This document shows positions 35,668 to 45,030 of a DNA stretch of 64,000 nucleotides, piece after piece (position 1 is the first letter of the stretch; the number at the start of each line of letters is the position of its first letter). This stretch comes from Corynebacterium jeikeium (GTDB lineage Bacteria; Actinomycetota; Actinomycetes; Mycobacteriales; Mycobacteriaceae), in NCBI RefSeq assembly GCF_028609885.1, contig NZ_CP063195.1, positions 558,001 through 622,000 on the forward strand, read 5' to 3'. A program made the position numbers and the translations under genes. Under the pieces are notes generated by a model. That model worked only from the letters and a program-made list of their open reading frames with translations. It was not told the origin of the DNA and did not search any database.

Positions 35668-37140
35668 TTAGTGCGTAGCTTGGAGAGCCGATTGGAAAGA
35701 ACCCAAGAGACGTTCGCGAGCTTCATCCTCTGCGGCGGACAGTGGGGACATCGACATTTGCTGCATCTCAGCGATTTTATCCTCCAACGCTTGGCGGATT
35801 TGCTCCACCGGAGTATCGCGCGGCAGGTTTACAGTCTCTGCCGGGTGCCCAGCCGTCACGGCGGAGCGCAGCAGCGGCAGCAAGCGCGAATCCGGGGTGG
35901 AGGCGTAGGTGTTGCGGTAGCTGCGGTATAGCATCACAAAGTGCATGCCCGGCTGCGCCAGTGTCACCGATTGCACCCAGCGCACGTGCTGCATGTCCGG
36001 ATGGTTGGAGGCCAGGTCGTCCAGCACGTCCAGCATTCGGGCAGCGCGTTGCAGTACGGCGAAGTAGGTGATGTCGCCGGTCAGCAGGTGAACCAGTTCC
36101 GAGACCCCGGAAGTCTCCACCATCCACTTAACCAGCGCCGGCGCTCCGCCCTCGGCGGCGATGCGGCGCCCGGCAAACACACCGTATTCGCCCATGACGT
36201 CCAGCAGGTCATCGCGGATGTTGGCGCTGCACTCCGGCACGATCTCCCGCGGATCCTCCGCCTCCAACAAGTCCAGCAGGCCTTCGCGGTCCAGGTGCGC
36301 CAGTGCACTCAGGTTGCGGGCCACCTCGCCGGTGACCTTACCCGTTAGAGCGGATTCGGCCATCAAGCCGGAGAGTGGAATGGTGCGCTGCACAGTGCTC
36401 ATCAGTCGCTTCTGAATACTCTCGGCGTGCTGGCGGGCGTGCTGCAATGGATCGATAGGGCCAAATGCGCCGGAGCCGAAAGAGTCCGCTCTGGAGAGGA
36501 TGCCGACGGTATTTAGGGGCGTCATTCCCAATTGGGAGAGGAACTGCTTCTCGTCCTCGCGCGGGGCAGAGTCCGACAGGAAGACAAGGCAGTCGGCCCA
36601 ACCGCTGGCACGACGAGTGTCCTTCTGGCCGTCGACGAGTACGCGACGGGTGCGCTCCTCGTTCTCGACGGTCAAGGTGGCAGTACCGGGGGTATCGATC
36701 AACGTGAGTTCCTGCAGGCGCCGGTTGGGCAGGAACTGGTCCACGAAGTCCACCTGGTTCACCGGCACGGTCAGGCTATTCAGCGGGCCATTGTTCAGCG
36801 GCACGCGGATGACTTGCCCGTCGGTGGTGTGGATCTCGGCGCGGGCGGGTGCACCGTTGTGGTACATGCTCACCGCCATGGTGCACTCCAGGGCGCCTGT
36901 CGCGGCAATGAGGTTCTCCGTTAGTGCGTTGACCAGGGTGGACTTTCCGGATTTCAGGCGGCCGACCACTGCCACGCGCGGTGGGCGGGTGACCATGAGG
37001 CGCAGCTGTTCTGCGTGCCTCGCCAGGTCCGGCGAACCCCCACTCAAGGCATCAACGGCCTGGGTAAGAAGTAGCGTCAGGTCAGAGACGCGCTGGCTCA
37101 AATGCGCCGAGGCTGACTGGATCTGATTTCCCTGCTCCAT
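35668..37140 (-). CDS. Dynamin-like GTPase, IniC-like
   Basis: 490-residue GTPase with P-loop VVGRLKSGKSTLV (residues 58-70), DxxG-type LIDTPGTATLT and a later LSRADSFGS that stands for the N/TKxD base-recognition motif. Its length and its place directly after a 620-residue relative match the mycobacterial IniA-IniC pair (640 and 493 residues), which remodels membranes under cell-wall stress. The start codon ATG follows the upstream stop TAA with no gap, so translation is coupled. The hsp70-like gene follows after 84 nt. The G4 motif is degenerate, suggesting nucleotide handling differs from canonical dynamins. Confidence 0.85.
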   Translation of the reverse strand: MEQGNQIQSASAHLSQRVSDLTLLLTQAVDALSGGSPDLARHAEQLRLMVTRPPRVAVVGRLKSGKSTLVNALTENLIAATGALECTMAVSMYHNGAPARAEIHTTDGQVIRVPLNNGPLNSLTVPVNQVDFVDQFLPNRRLQELTLIDTPGTATLTVENEERTRRVLVDGQKDTRRASGWADCLVFLSDSAPREDEKQFLSQLGMTPLNTVGILSRADSFGSGAFGPIDPLQHARQHAESIQKRLMSTVQRTIPLSGLMAESALTGKVTGEVARNLSALAHLDREGLLDLLEAEDPREIVPECSANIRDDLLDVMGEYGVFAGRRIAAEGGAPALVKWMVETSGVSELVHLLTGDITYFAVLQRAARMLDVLDDLASNHPDMQHVRWVQSVTLAQPGMHFVMLYRSYRNTYASTPDSRLLPLLRSAVTAGHPAETVNLPRDTPVEQIRQALEDKIAEMQQMSMSPLSAAEDEARERLLGSFQSALQATH

Positions 37141-39003
37141 TTACATCCCCGCCTTCGCGTGTTCCGCCATGCTTGCTGCGCCACGCCGAGTGCGTTTCAG
37201 CGCCGCCAGGTGCCCATCCAGTTCTTCGATGGTCTGGTTCACGATCTCCAGGTTCTTCTTCAGCCTGTTGATGGTCTGTTTGCGCTGTGCCTCGGATTCG
37301 CGGGCGATCTTCTGTGCGGATTCGATCTTGGACTGCAGGTTGCGCTGCTCCTGGCGGATTGCGGAGCGGTGGCGCAGCAGGATTTCCGTCCTACCGGTGG
37401 TGATCGCAATGTCGATCATGCGATTGATGGAGGTGCGGGTGGTCGCAATAGTCTCGCGGAGCCAGATAAGTAGGTGTTGCTTGCCGTTGCGCATTGCTCG
37501 GTAGCCCATGTTCACGCCGATCCAAGCCGCTGCGGCCACAGGGGCGAAGGGGATTACTACAGTCAGGGCGCCCGCGCCGACAATGCCCATCGTGAGCATC
37601 GACGGATCCACCAACCCAGTAGTCTTCTTCTCCACGTCGTGGCTGAGGGCGCTCGGCGGAGCCAGTGCAGCGAAGATCTGTTGCTGTACCTGATCCACCA
37701 TGTCCTGGCGCCCCTGGAACAGCTGTGCGGCACGGGCGGTTACCTCACTGACCATGGCCATCACCATCTGCTCCATGATCTGGCGCAGCTCGATCTCAAT
37801 TTGGCTGGTGAACACCTGTGGCTTGCTGCGCAACACGCGCATGCCTTCGCCGTTGATGCGGTTAGTCCAGCGCGTCTTTACGTCCGTCAGCGCCTCGTCC
37901 ATCGCCGCGGAGACCTTGTTGCGGCTCAACTGGATGTCGCGCATGAACAGCTGTTCCCACTCGCTGGTGGCATCGCGGAACGCCTCGAGCTTGCGCTTCT
38001 CTGCTTCGAGCTCGCCGACTGCATCGCTGGTCTTGTCGTAGAGCTTGATGTCCCGCTCGATATCGGTGGTGATCGTGTGCATCGTCGACTTGGCGATCTC
38101 CAGTGCGGTCACCGTGCCGAGGTTGCCCGGCGAGTTCACGTGGTCGATGATCTGTTGGCGCAGCTCGGCGATGCCGCATCGTTGCTCGATCTGTGCTCTT
38201 TTTTCTGGTGACGCCGATTCTGCCGCGTCTAATGCCCGCAACGAAGACACTCCAATGACCGGGATGTCCAAACCGAGGTGTTCTGCGATGAGGCGCTGGT
38301 CGTCGGCGACGATGGAGCGCCAGCGCCGCACGTTCTTGTCTGTTTTGGTGACGGCCACGATCACGCTGCCGACCTGCTCGCGAGCGCGACGGAGAATATC
38401 CATCTCCGGGGCGGTGATCGGGGTGGAGGCATCGCAAACCATGAGCAGCACGCCGGCATTGCGAGCCTCCGCCAGGGAGGCTGCAACTGCGTGCTCGTCC
38501 AGGCCGCCCACGCCCGGAGTGTCGATGATGGTCACCTTGCCCATGCCGGAGTAAGGAACCAGCAGCTCGGCGGCGCTGGGCAGAGAGGCTACTTCCTTGC
38601 TGTCCTTCGGCGCACGGTTGATGGCGTCCACGGCTTCTTGGGTGACCCAGTTCTTAAGATCCTCAGGCTCGATCGGGTCGTACTCCGTGCCCCGCACCAG
38701 GCGCGCCAGCACGGGTTGGTCCGGATCCTGGTCGGGTTCCGTGTGGATGCGGATGGGGGCGCTGGTGGCGGTGATGACGTCCACCGGCAGCAGGTCGCGC
38801 CGACCGACTAGAGCGTTGATGAGGGAGGACTTTCCACGCTTTACCTCGCCGATGATGACCACTGCGGAGGTGCGGTACTTCGCATTCACGAGGTTTTGCA
38901 CGCGATCCGCGGCATCGTGCATTTTGTATTTTCTGGCGATGGTGGCCCCGCGTTCGACGCTTGCCTGGGGGGATCGGCCCGCAGCGTTGGGGTAGGGGGT
39001 CAC
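37141..39003 (-). CDS. Dynamin-like GTPase, IniA-like
   Basis: 620-residue bacterial dynamin-like protein. P-loop IGEVKRGKSSLINAL (residues 51-65), switch IIDTPGVGGLDEHAV, base-recognition VTKTDKN, then long helical stalk segments and a hydrophobic region (about residues 468-500) that could insert in the membrane like the IniA lipid-interaction loop. The GTG at 39003 is chosen (MTPYPNAAGRS) with AAAGGCG upstream; an in-frame extension to 39054 has no support. First gene of the iniA-iniC-hsp70-like run, divergent from the Asp-repeat gene. A motif copy lies in a variable loop at 38195. Confidence 0.85.
   Translation of the reverse strand: MTPYPNAAGRSPQASVERGATIARKYKMHDAADRVQNLVNAKYRTSAVVIIGEVKRGKSSLINALVGRRDLLPVDVITATSAPIRIHTEPDQDPDQPVLARLVRGTEYDPIEPEDLKNWVTQEAVDAINRAPKDSKEVASLPSAAELLVPYSGMGKVTIIDTPGVGGLDEHAVAASLAEARNAGVLLMVCDASTPITAPEMDILRRAREQVGSVIVAVTKTDKNVRRWRSIVADDQRLIAEHLGLDIPVIGVSSLRALDAAESASPEKRAQIEQRCGIAELRQQIIDHVNSPGNLGTVTALEIAKSTMHTITTDIERDIKLYDKTSDAVGELEAEKRKLEAFRDATSEWEQLFMRDIQLSRNKVSAAMDEALTDVKTRWTNRINGEGMRVLRSKPQVFTSQIEIELRQIMEQMVMAMVSEVTARAAQLFQGRQDMVDQVQQQIFAALAPPSALSHDVEKKTTGLVDPSMLTMGIVGAGALTVVIPFAPVAAAAWIGVNMGYRAMRNGKQHLLIWLRETIATTRTSINRMIDIAITTGRTEILLRHRSAIRQEQRNLQSKIESAQKIARESEAQRKQTINRLKKNLEIVNQTIEELDGHLAALKRTRRGAASMAEHAKAGM
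38195..38215 (-). repeat. GGCGTC/A-rich motif copy 13
   Basis: GGCGTCACCAGAAAAAAGAG on the minus strand, inside the IniA-like gene in a variable loop (SASPEKRAQ). Confidence 0.65.
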
Positions 39004-39336
39004 GGTGGGTATCGCCTTTCTGTGTAGTGCCCGGTTAATGCGCGGCGAGCGCACGGTAGTGCTCGGTAGTGCGCGAATGCCATTCTAGTATGCCGATAAA
39101 TAGGTTTTTCGGAAGTGCAGTGTGAACCTCGTGTGTGCTTTCACCCCCGGAACTGCTTTCGGGATTCAATTATCAGAAATGTCTTTTTACTAGGGAGTTT
39201 GTGGGTTTTGGGGCGAGGGGGCGTCCATAATAAATACCCCCAAGGAACAACTTGTAGGGGAGGGGCATTCAATAACTGACAGGCAGCCAGGAAGAGCCTG
39301 AAGGATACTAAGAAGAACACTGAAAGGGAGTACACA
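39004..39336. other. Divergent spacer iniA-like / Asp-repeat gene
   Basis: 333 bp. Contains one motif copy (39220), a CCCGG-actgctttc-GGG hairpin near 39146, several AT-rich -10-like blocks (for example TAGTAT near 39090) and the AAAGGGAG ribosome binding site of the Asp-repeat gene. No small gene is convincing. Confidence 0.5.
39220..39240 (+). repeat. GGCGTC/A-rich motif copy 14
   Basis: GGCGTCCATAATAAATACCC, intergenic, 97 bp before the Asp-repeat gene start. Confidence 0.55.
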
Positions 39337-40617
39337 ATGTCCAACGAGAACCTGAACAACGGAAACACCGGCAACAACAACGGCCTCACCACCAACGACA
39401 ACGCGGGCGCCCAGGATCACTCCCTGGGTCGCTGGGACGTACTGGACGCAAACGGCAACATGGTCCAGGGCAACATCGTCGGCGCACAGGACACCAACGG
39501 CGACGGTAAGGAAGATGCATTCCAGGTAGATATCAACGGCGACGGACGCCCGGACGGCACGGTCTACGACAAGGATGGCGACAAGGTGACTGACCGCGCG
39601 GAGATGGACTACGACCAGGACGGCATCGTCGATACGGTCTACGAGGACATCGACCGAGACGGAGTGATCGACCACATGTCGGTAGACACCACCAACGACG
39701 GCAAGCTGGACACCAAGGCCACCGACTACGACGGCGACGGTGTGACCGACAACGTGAAGATCGACTCCAACGGTGACGGCAACCACGACGTGACCGCCTA
39801 CGACTTCGATGGCGATGGCAAGGTCGATAGCGTTGCCTACGACACCGACGGCGATGGGATCTCCGACTACTCCGAGTTCGACCACGACGAAAACGGCGTT
39901 GTAGACGGCACCAGCGGCGAGGTTCCGCCGTCTGCAGCTCAGCAGGCGGTGGGTGAGGGCATCTGGGGTTCCCAGTCCCAGAACGCAGCACCCCAGAACG
40001 CTGCACCCCAGAACGCAGCACCCCAGACTGAGGCTCCGGCTGCTGCAGCCCCTGCAGCTGAGGCTCCGGCTGAGGACAAGCCACAGGACAAGCCAGAAGC
40101 GCGCACCGAGGACACTGAGGCCGCTGAGGGCAAGGCAGAGGCGCCGGCCGAAGCTCCGGCAGAAGAGGCAGCTCCGCAGGGCGGCACGGACGCAGACCTG
40201 CAGTCCGCAGGCGCAGGCAACGCAGCCCCGAACGGCGGCGAGTACGTGGACCTGGATGGCGACGGCCTGGCAGACGGTGTCGCTTATGACACCAATAACG
40301 ACGGCCAGATCGACGCACTCGAGATCGACACCACCGGCGACAACCAGACGGACACCGTCTTCGTGGACACCGATGGCGACGGCCAGGTTGACGAGCGCCA
40401 CGTGGATACCGACGCTGACGGCTTCACCGACGAGGCTCTGCTGGATACCGACTTCGACGGCATCGGCGACACCAAGGTGCACGACTACGACAACGACGGC
40501 GTGTACGAGTCCTCCGAGGAGACCTACACCGAGGACGTCGCTCCGACCTTCGACGACCTGCTGGGCGGAGCTGGCGACAGCGCAGCCGCTGGCAACGACG
40601 GCGCGGACCTGGCCTAA
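39337..40617 (+). CDS. 13-residue Asp-repeat protein (likely Ca2+-binding)
   Basis: 426-residue very acidic protein. Two blocks of tandem 13-residue units of the form DxDxDGxxDxxxx (for example DYDGDGVTDNVKI, DFDGDGKVDSVAY, DTDGDGISDYSEF) flank an Ala/Pro/Glu/Gln-rich linker (about residues 205-300). I count about ten units in the first block and seven in the second. The DxDxDG pattern is that of calcium loops in thrombospondin type 3 and EF-hand-like repeats. No signal peptide, lipobox, sorting signal or TM segment is present; the N-terminus is Asn/Gly-rich. It is divergent from the IniA-like operon, the position iniB has in mycobacteria, but it does not resemble IniB. Function unknown. Confidence 0.8.
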   Translation: MSNENLNNGNTGNNNGLTTNDNAGAQDHSLGRWDVLDANGNMVQGNIVGAQDTNGDGKEDAFQVDINGDGRPDGTVYDKDGDKVTDRAEMDYDQDGIVDTVYEDIDRDGVIDHMSVDTTNDGKLDTKATDYDGDGVTDNVKIDSNGDGNHDVTAYDFDGDGKVDSVAYDTDGDGISDYSEFDHDENGVVDGTSGEVPPSAAQQAVGEGIWGSQSQNAAPQNAAPQNAAPQTEAPAAAAPAAEAPAEDKPQDKPEARTEDTEAAEGKAEAPAEAPAEEAAPQGGTDADLQSAGAGNAAPNGGEYVDLDGDGLADGVAYDTNNDGQIDALEIDTTGDNQTDTVFVDTDGDGQVDERHVDTDADGFTDEALLDTDFDGIGDTKVHDYDNDGVYESSEETYTEDVAPTFDDLLGGAGDSAAAGNDGADLA

Positions 40618-40659
40618 GGCCTAGCCCCCCGGCCTCAGGTCCGGGCCTTGCCCCCGGCC

Positions 40660-42702
40660 CTAAGCTTCAACCAGGCGACGCAGTGCACCCCGCACTGTGT
40701 CGCCATTTTCCGTGTACCAGAAGTCCGGCATCGAACGGCGAATGTAGCTGCCGTAGCGCTTCGTGGCCAGCCGCTGATCCAGCACCGCCACCACGCCCCG
40801 GTCGTCCACGGAACGCAGCAGGCGCCCCGCGCCCTGCGCCATCAGCAGCGCCGCGTGGTTCGCAGCCACCTCCATGAACCCGCTGCCGCCGCGCTGGTCG
40901 GCGGCCTCCTGCCGGGCTTGCTGCAGCGGGTCGTCGGGACGGGGGAAGGGGATGCGGTCGATGATCACCAGAGAAAGCGACTTGCCCGGCACGTCCACGC
41001 CTTGCCACAGCCCGAGGGTGCCGAAGAGGCAGGCGGACTGGTTCTTGCGGAACTTCTCCACCAGCGTGGACATGGAGTCTTCGCCCTGCAGCAGAATCTC
41101 GTAGGGCACCACCGTGCGCAGCTGCTCGGCCATGTCCTCGGCCGCGCGCCGGGAGCTGAATAGCCCCAGGGTGCGCCCGCCGGCGGCGTTGATCAGCCGG
41201 GCGGTTTCGTCCACGGAGGCGTCGCTGGCGCGATCCCGCCCGGGCGGGGGCAGATGCCGGGCGACGTAGAGGATGCCGTGGGTGCGCGCGTCGAAGGGCG
41301 TGCCGGCATCCAGCGTGGGGGTGCTCTTCGGCAGCCCCCAGCAGCTGAGCATGGAGGTGAACTTGCCGCCCAGCGCCAGCGTCGCCGAGGTCAGGATCAC
41401 CGTGTTCCGGCCGAATAGTCGCTGGCGCAGCAGGTCGGCAACGCTCAAGGGGGCGACCCGTACCACGTGCTTCGGCGCGCGCGGACCGGAGTCTGCGGTG
41501 TACCAGATGACGTCCTCGCCGAGCAGGTCCTCGTCATCCGCACTGGTACCCTCACCCACGCGCGAAGCGTTGAGGATGCGCACGCACGTATCGTTGAGTT
41601 CTTCGGTGGCCACGATCACCGCCAGGCGCTCGGCGACCTTCTTTGAATCATTCGCAAACTCGGAGGCGGGTATGCCGCTGACCTGCCGGTTCGTCTTCCA
41701 CGCTGCGTCCCTTAGAGCAGCGAGCGGCACCTGTAGTGCCTCGGGTACGCCGGTCCAGCGCCCCTCGATGCCGGTGCCGAAGCGGTCGTTGTTTCTGGAC
41801 GCCGCCGCCTCCGCCTTCAACGCCTCCGTCCACCTGTCGCCTGCTTCGGCCAGCTCGTCCCCAGCAGCGTCTGCGCCGGAGACGGCCAGCTTCGCGGCGC
41901 GTTTGGCCAGCACGGCAATGGCGGTGGGGGATAGTTCTGCGGTGGCGACGGAGGTGATGCGATCCTCCAGCTCGTGGGCCTCGTCTACGATCACTGTGTC
42001 GTGCTCCGGCAAGACTGGGGCGTCCACAAGAGCATCGATGGCAAGCAGGGCATGGTTGGTGACGACAACGTCGGCGTCCGCGGCGTGGGCACGGGCGCGT
42101 TCGGCGAAGCACTGCTCGCCGAAGGGGCAGCGGGTAGCGCCGAGGCACTCGCGGGAGGACACGCTGACCTGGCGCCACGCGCGATCGCTGACGCCCTGGG
42201 GGAGGTTATCGCGGTCGCCGTCCTCGGTTTCGCCGGCCCATTCGTGTAGGCGGGCGACTTGGGCGCCGGTGGCGGAGAGTTGGGAGGGATCCAGGAGGGA
42301 CTCTTCGGCCTCTTCCACGCCGCTTTCGGTCTGCGCGTTTTGCACCTTGTTGAGGCAGACGTAGTTGCCGCGGCCTTTTTGGATTGCGAACTCGAGGGGG
42401 CGGGGCAGCTCCGGTTCGAGGGCCTTGGCCAGGCGCGGTAGGTCGCGCTCCACCAGCTGGCGTTGCAGGGCGATGGTCGCGGTGGAGACGATGACGGGGT
42501 AGTCGGAATCCATGGCCGCGGCAATACTGGGGATCAGGTAGGCCAGGGATTTACCCGTGCCGGTGCCGGCCTGGACGGCCAGGTGGTGTTCTTTGTCAAT
42601 GGCCTCGGCCACGGCCTTGGCCATCTTCTGTTGGCCGGGGCGCGGGGCACCGCCGAGGTCGTTGACGGCGAGGCTGAGGAGGTCGAGGACGTTGGAGCTC
42701 AT
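40660..42702 (-). CDS. dinG: DinG/XPD-family ATP-dependent DNA helicase
   Basis: 680-residue SF2 helicase of the iron-sulfur XPD/DinG class, 5'-3' polarity in studied members, acting on R-loops, forks or repair intermediates. Walker A QAGTGTGKSLAY, DEAH in VIVDEAHELED, and iron-sulfur cysteines YVCLNK, ECLGATRC and GEQC between motifs Ia and II. Motif VI is QGAGRLLRS. Adjacent to and co-oriented with pncB, the same order as Rv1329c-Rv1330c. Two motif copies lie inside. Confidence 0.92.
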   Translation of the reverse strand: MSSNVLDLLSLAVNDLGGAPRPGQQKMAKAVAEAIDKEHHLAVQAGTGTGKSLAYLIPSIAAAMDSDYPVIVSTATIALQRQLVERDLPRLAKALEPELPRPLEFAIQKGRGNYVCLNKVQNAQTESGVEEAEESLLDPSQLSATGAQVARLHEWAGETEDGDRDNLPQGVSDRAWRQVSVSSRECLGATRCPFGEQCFAERARAHAADADVVVTNHALLAIDALVDAPVLPEHDTVIVDEAHELEDRITSVATAELSPTAIAVLAKRAAKLAVSGADAAGDELAEAGDRWTEALKAEAAASRNNDRFGTGIEGRWTGVPEALQVPLAALRDAAWKTNRQVSGIPASEFANDSKKVAERLAVIVATEELNDTCVRILNASRVGEGTSADDEDLLGEDVIWYTADSGPRAPKHVVRVAPLSVADLLRQRLFGRNTVILTSATLALGGKFTSMLSCWGLPKSTPTLDAGTPFDARTHGILYVARHLPPPGRDRASDASVDETARLINAAGGRTLGLFSSRRAAEDMAEQLRTVVPYEILLQGEDSMSTLVEKFRKNQSACLFGTLGLWQGVDVPGKSLSLVIIDRIPFPRPDDPLQQARQEAADQRGGSGFMEVAANHAALLMAQGAGRLLRSVDDRGVVAVLDQRLATKRYGSYIRRSMPDFWYTENGDTVRGALRRLVEA
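41783..41803 (-). repeat. GGCGTC/A-rich motif copy 15
   Basis: GGCGTCCAGAAACAACGACC on the minus strand, inside dinG (reads AASRNNDR), in a variable loop. Confidence 0.55.
42019..42039 (+). repeat. GGCGTC/A-rich motif copy 16
   Basis: GGCGTCCACAAGAGCATCGA on the plus strand inside dinG. The first 14 bases equal those of copy 3. Confidence 0.55.
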
Positions 42703-42738
42703 ACGAAACTGTGCGAACCTTTGCGAAACTTCTAGGCC

Positions 42739-44055
42739 TTAAATGCGGCTGATATGGCGCACCTGCAGGGCGGGCTCGTCGCGGGTGAGAGCCAGGCCTT
42801 CCCAGGGCAGGCAAACTAGCTGCTTGGCGCAGTGCTCGCGGGATTCCTCGAGGGTGGGCAGGCCGTCCACGAGCTCGCCGTCGCGCACCATGGGGATGGT
42901 CAGCTGGGTGCTTTTCAGCCCTTCGGCCTGGGGCAGTTCCGCACCCAAGGGGAAGGTGACTTCCTCGACGGCCGTGCCGGAGGGGCGGCTAAAGCGGGCG
43001 GCATCCTTCGCCCCGCCGAGGCTGGCCTTGCCTCGGGAACGCTTGGCGACGGGCACGCCGTCTACCTCCACGAGCTTGTAGACCAGCCCCGCGGTGGGCG
43101 CCCCGGAGCCGGTAACGACGGAGGTGCCCACGCCGAAGGAATCCACCGGCTCGCTGCGCAAGGCGGCGATGGAGAACTCGTCCATGTCGGAGGAGACCAC
43201 GATCTTGGTGTTCTTTGCCCCCAAGGAATCCAGCTGGTCGCGCACCCGGCGGGTCAGCACGCCCAAATCGCCGGAGTCGATGCGCACGGCTCCCAGTTCC
43301 GTGCCGCCGGCGGCAACGGCGTTTTCCACGCCTTGAGTGATGTCGTAGGTATCCACCAACAGGGTGGTGTCTGTTCCCAGGGCGGCGATCTGAGCCTTGA
43401 AGGCTGCGAGCTCGTCGGGGGTGCCGTCCGGGCGGGTGTGCAGCAGGGTCCAGGCGTGGGCTGCGGTTCCGGAGGCCGGAATGCCGTAGCGCTGCGCGGC
43501 CTCCATGTTGGAGGTAGCGACGAACCCGGCCAGGTAGGCGGCCCGGGCGGAGGTGACGGCGGCGTATTCGTGGGTGCGGCGTGCACCCATGTCGATGATG
43601 GGACGGTCACCTGCGGCGGTGACCATGCGGGCGGCGGCACTAGCCACGGCGGAGTCCATGTTCAGGATCGAAAGGATCACCGTCTCCAGAATCACGCACT
43701 CGCCGAAGGTGCCCCGAACCGTCAGGACGGGGGAGTGGGGGAAGTACAGCTCGCCTTCGCGGTAGCCGTCGATTTGTCCGGAGAAGCGGAAGTTGCGCAG
43801 GTATTCCAGGGTTTCGTCCCGCAGGAAGTCGATGCGATCCAGCTGCTGGTCGGTAAATACGAAATCGCGCACGGCCTGCAGTACGCGGGCGGTGCCGGCG
43901 ATCACACCGTAGCGGCGCTCGTTGGGCAGGCGGCGGGTGAACACCTCGAAGGTGCAGGCGCGGTCGACAGTGCCGTCGAGGATCGCGGCCTCGAGCATGG
44001 TGAGTTCGTATTTGTCCGTAAGAAGTGCGGAGGAGCGGGTGTTGTTTTCGTTCAC
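42739..44055 (-). CDS. pncB: Nicotinate phosphoribosyltransferase
   Basis: Makes nicotinate mononucleotide from nicotinate and PRPP in NAD salvage. The 438-residue protein has [11 protein letters not shown] at the N-terminus, [29 protein letters not shown] and the phosphate-binding [13 protein letters not shown]. The GTG at 44055 (MNENNTRSS) is preferred because a TAGCAT -10 box lies 7 nt upstream; longer in-frame starts overlap clpS. Divergent from clpS, the conserved actinobacterial arrangement. nadE elsewhere in the window acts later in the same pathway. Confidence 0.95.
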   Translation of the reverse strand: MNENNTRSSALLTDKYELTMLEAAILDGTVDRACTFEVFTRRLPNERRYGVIAGTARVLQAVRDFVFTDQQLDRIDFLRDETLEYLRNFRFSGQIDGYREGELYFPHSPVLTVRGTFGECVILETVILSILNMDSAVASAAARMVTAAGDRPIIDMGARRTHEYAAVTSARAAYLAGFVATSNMEAAQRYGIPASGTAAHAWTLLHTRPDGTPDELAAFKAQIAALGTDTTLLVDTYDITQGVENAVAAGGTELGAVRIDSGDLGVLTRRVRDQLDSLGAKNTKIVVSSDMDEFSIAALRSEPVDSFGVGTSVVTGSGAPTAGLVYKLVEVDGVPVAKRSRGKASLGGAKDAARFSRPSGTAVEEVTFPLGAELPQAEGLKSTQLTIPMVRDGELVDGLPTLEESREHCAKQLVCLPWEGLALTRDEPALQVRHISRI

Positions 44056-44062
44056 CCGCTCC

Positions 44063-44068
44063 ATGCTA
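44063..44068 (-). promoter_or_regulatory. -10 element, leaderless pncB
   Basis: Minus-strand TAGCAT ends 7 nt before the GTG at 44055. Confidence 0.5.
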
Positions 44069-44114
44069 GTCCACGCCCCACCACGGACCCGGCAGCGAAG
44101 ATGGCCGATGTGGG

Positions 44115-44120
44115 TATTCT
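44115..44120 (+). promoter_or_regulatory. -10 element, leaderless clpS
   Basis: TATTCT ends 7 nt before the ATG at 44128, the same box and spacing as at 9134. Confidence 0.55.
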
Positions 44121-44127
44121 GGAAAGC

Positions 44128-44433
44128 ATGACTTCCCCAGCCGCTCCCGCTGCCACCCCTGTAGCGGACAAACTGCCAGAAACACTGACGGAGCCCAACC
44201 TGCCGTGGATGTGCATCTGTTGGGATGATCCGGTGAACTTGATGAGCTACGTGACGTACGTCTTCCAAACCGTACTGGGCTATTCGCGCAAGCGCGCCAC
44301 GGAGCTGATGATGCAGGTCCACACTGAGGGTAAGGCCGTGGTGAGCTCGGGTGAGCGCGACAAGGTTGAAGGGGATGTGAAGAAGCTGCAGACCGCCGGG
44401 CTATGGGCGACGATGCAGCGGGCGGACGGGTAG
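44128..44433 (+). CDS. clpS: Clp protease adaptor ClpS
   Basis: N-degron adaptor that delivers substrates to ClpC/ClpP. 101 residues with the family core [21 protein letters not shown] and [26 protein letters not shown], containing the ligand-pocket Asp and the His of the MQVH segment. The stop codon overlaps a motif copy whose purine tail precedes the DUF2017 gene. First gene of the clpS-DUF2017-P1 peptidase-murI run. Confidence 0.96.
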   Translation: MTSPAAPAATPVADKLPETLTEPNLPWMCICWDDPVNLMSYVTYVFQTVLGYSRKRATELMMQVHTEGKAVVSSGERDKVEGDVKKLQTAGLWATMQRADG

Positions 44434-44453
44434 GCGTCAATAAAGAAAGAAGG
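44433..44453 (+). repeat. GGCGTC/A-rich motif copy 17
   Basis: GGCGTCAATAAAGAAAGAAG, beginning in the clpS stop codon. The AAGAAGGAA continuation is the ribosome binding site of the next gene. Confidence 0.65.
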
Positions 44454-44460
44454 AACGAAC

Positions 44461-45030
44461 ATGCAGCCGTGGACGAAGAAGAACAGCCTGCTGCGCGGGA
44501 CTCGCTTTAATACGCAGCTGGAGCCGCTCGAGCGCGAGATGTTGGGGGATTCGGCGGTGGCCGTCTCCGACAAGCTGATGGAGCGCGCGCGGACCGCCCC
44601 GAAGGACGAGCTGGCGGAGATGACGGGCATGGCCAGCGGGCATGCCGATGCGCCGAAGGATCCGGGGCTGGCGCGGCTGCTGCCGAGCTTCTTCCGCGAG
44701 GGGGACGAGGAAGTCGACGGCGATGCGGCGCTGACTCGCCAGCTGAACGAGACGGACATCATCAAGACGAAGCTGACGAACCTGCGCTTTGTGGTGGACT
44801 ACCTGGGGCCTAATGGTTCGGTGAATGTTTCGCTGACGCAGGACGAGGTTCACCCGTGGCTGAGCGCGATCAACGACATTCGCCTGTACCACTCCGCGCA
44901 GTACGAGGAGTTCAAGAAGGAGCTCCTCGAGGGGGATGAGAATTCCGACCAAGCGACGGCGGCGCAGAATTACCTGGATTGGTTGGGCTACCACCAGGAC
45001 AGTCTTTTGTCGGCGATGATGGGTGAATAA
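44461..45030 (+). CDS. DUF2017 family protein
   Basis: 189-residue cytoplasmic protein of the actinobacterial DUF2017 family, found next to clpS in most genomes (Rv1332 position). It has no catalytic motif I can name; the C-terminal EVHPWLSAINDIRLYHSAQYEEFK and NYLDWLGYHQDSLLSAMM segments are the conserved ones. Function unknown; context suggests a link to ClpS-dependent proteolysis. Its TAA overlaps the ATG of the next gene. Confidence 0.88.
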   Translation: MQPWTKKNSLLRGTRFNTQLEPLEREMLGDSAVAVSDKLMERARTAPKDELAEMTGMASGHADAPKDPGLARLLPSFFREGDEEVDGDAALTRQLNETDIIKTKLTNLRFVVDYLGPNGSVNVSLTQDEVHPWLSAINDIRLYHSAQYEEFKKELLEGDENSDQATAAQNYLDWLGYHQDSLLSAMMGE

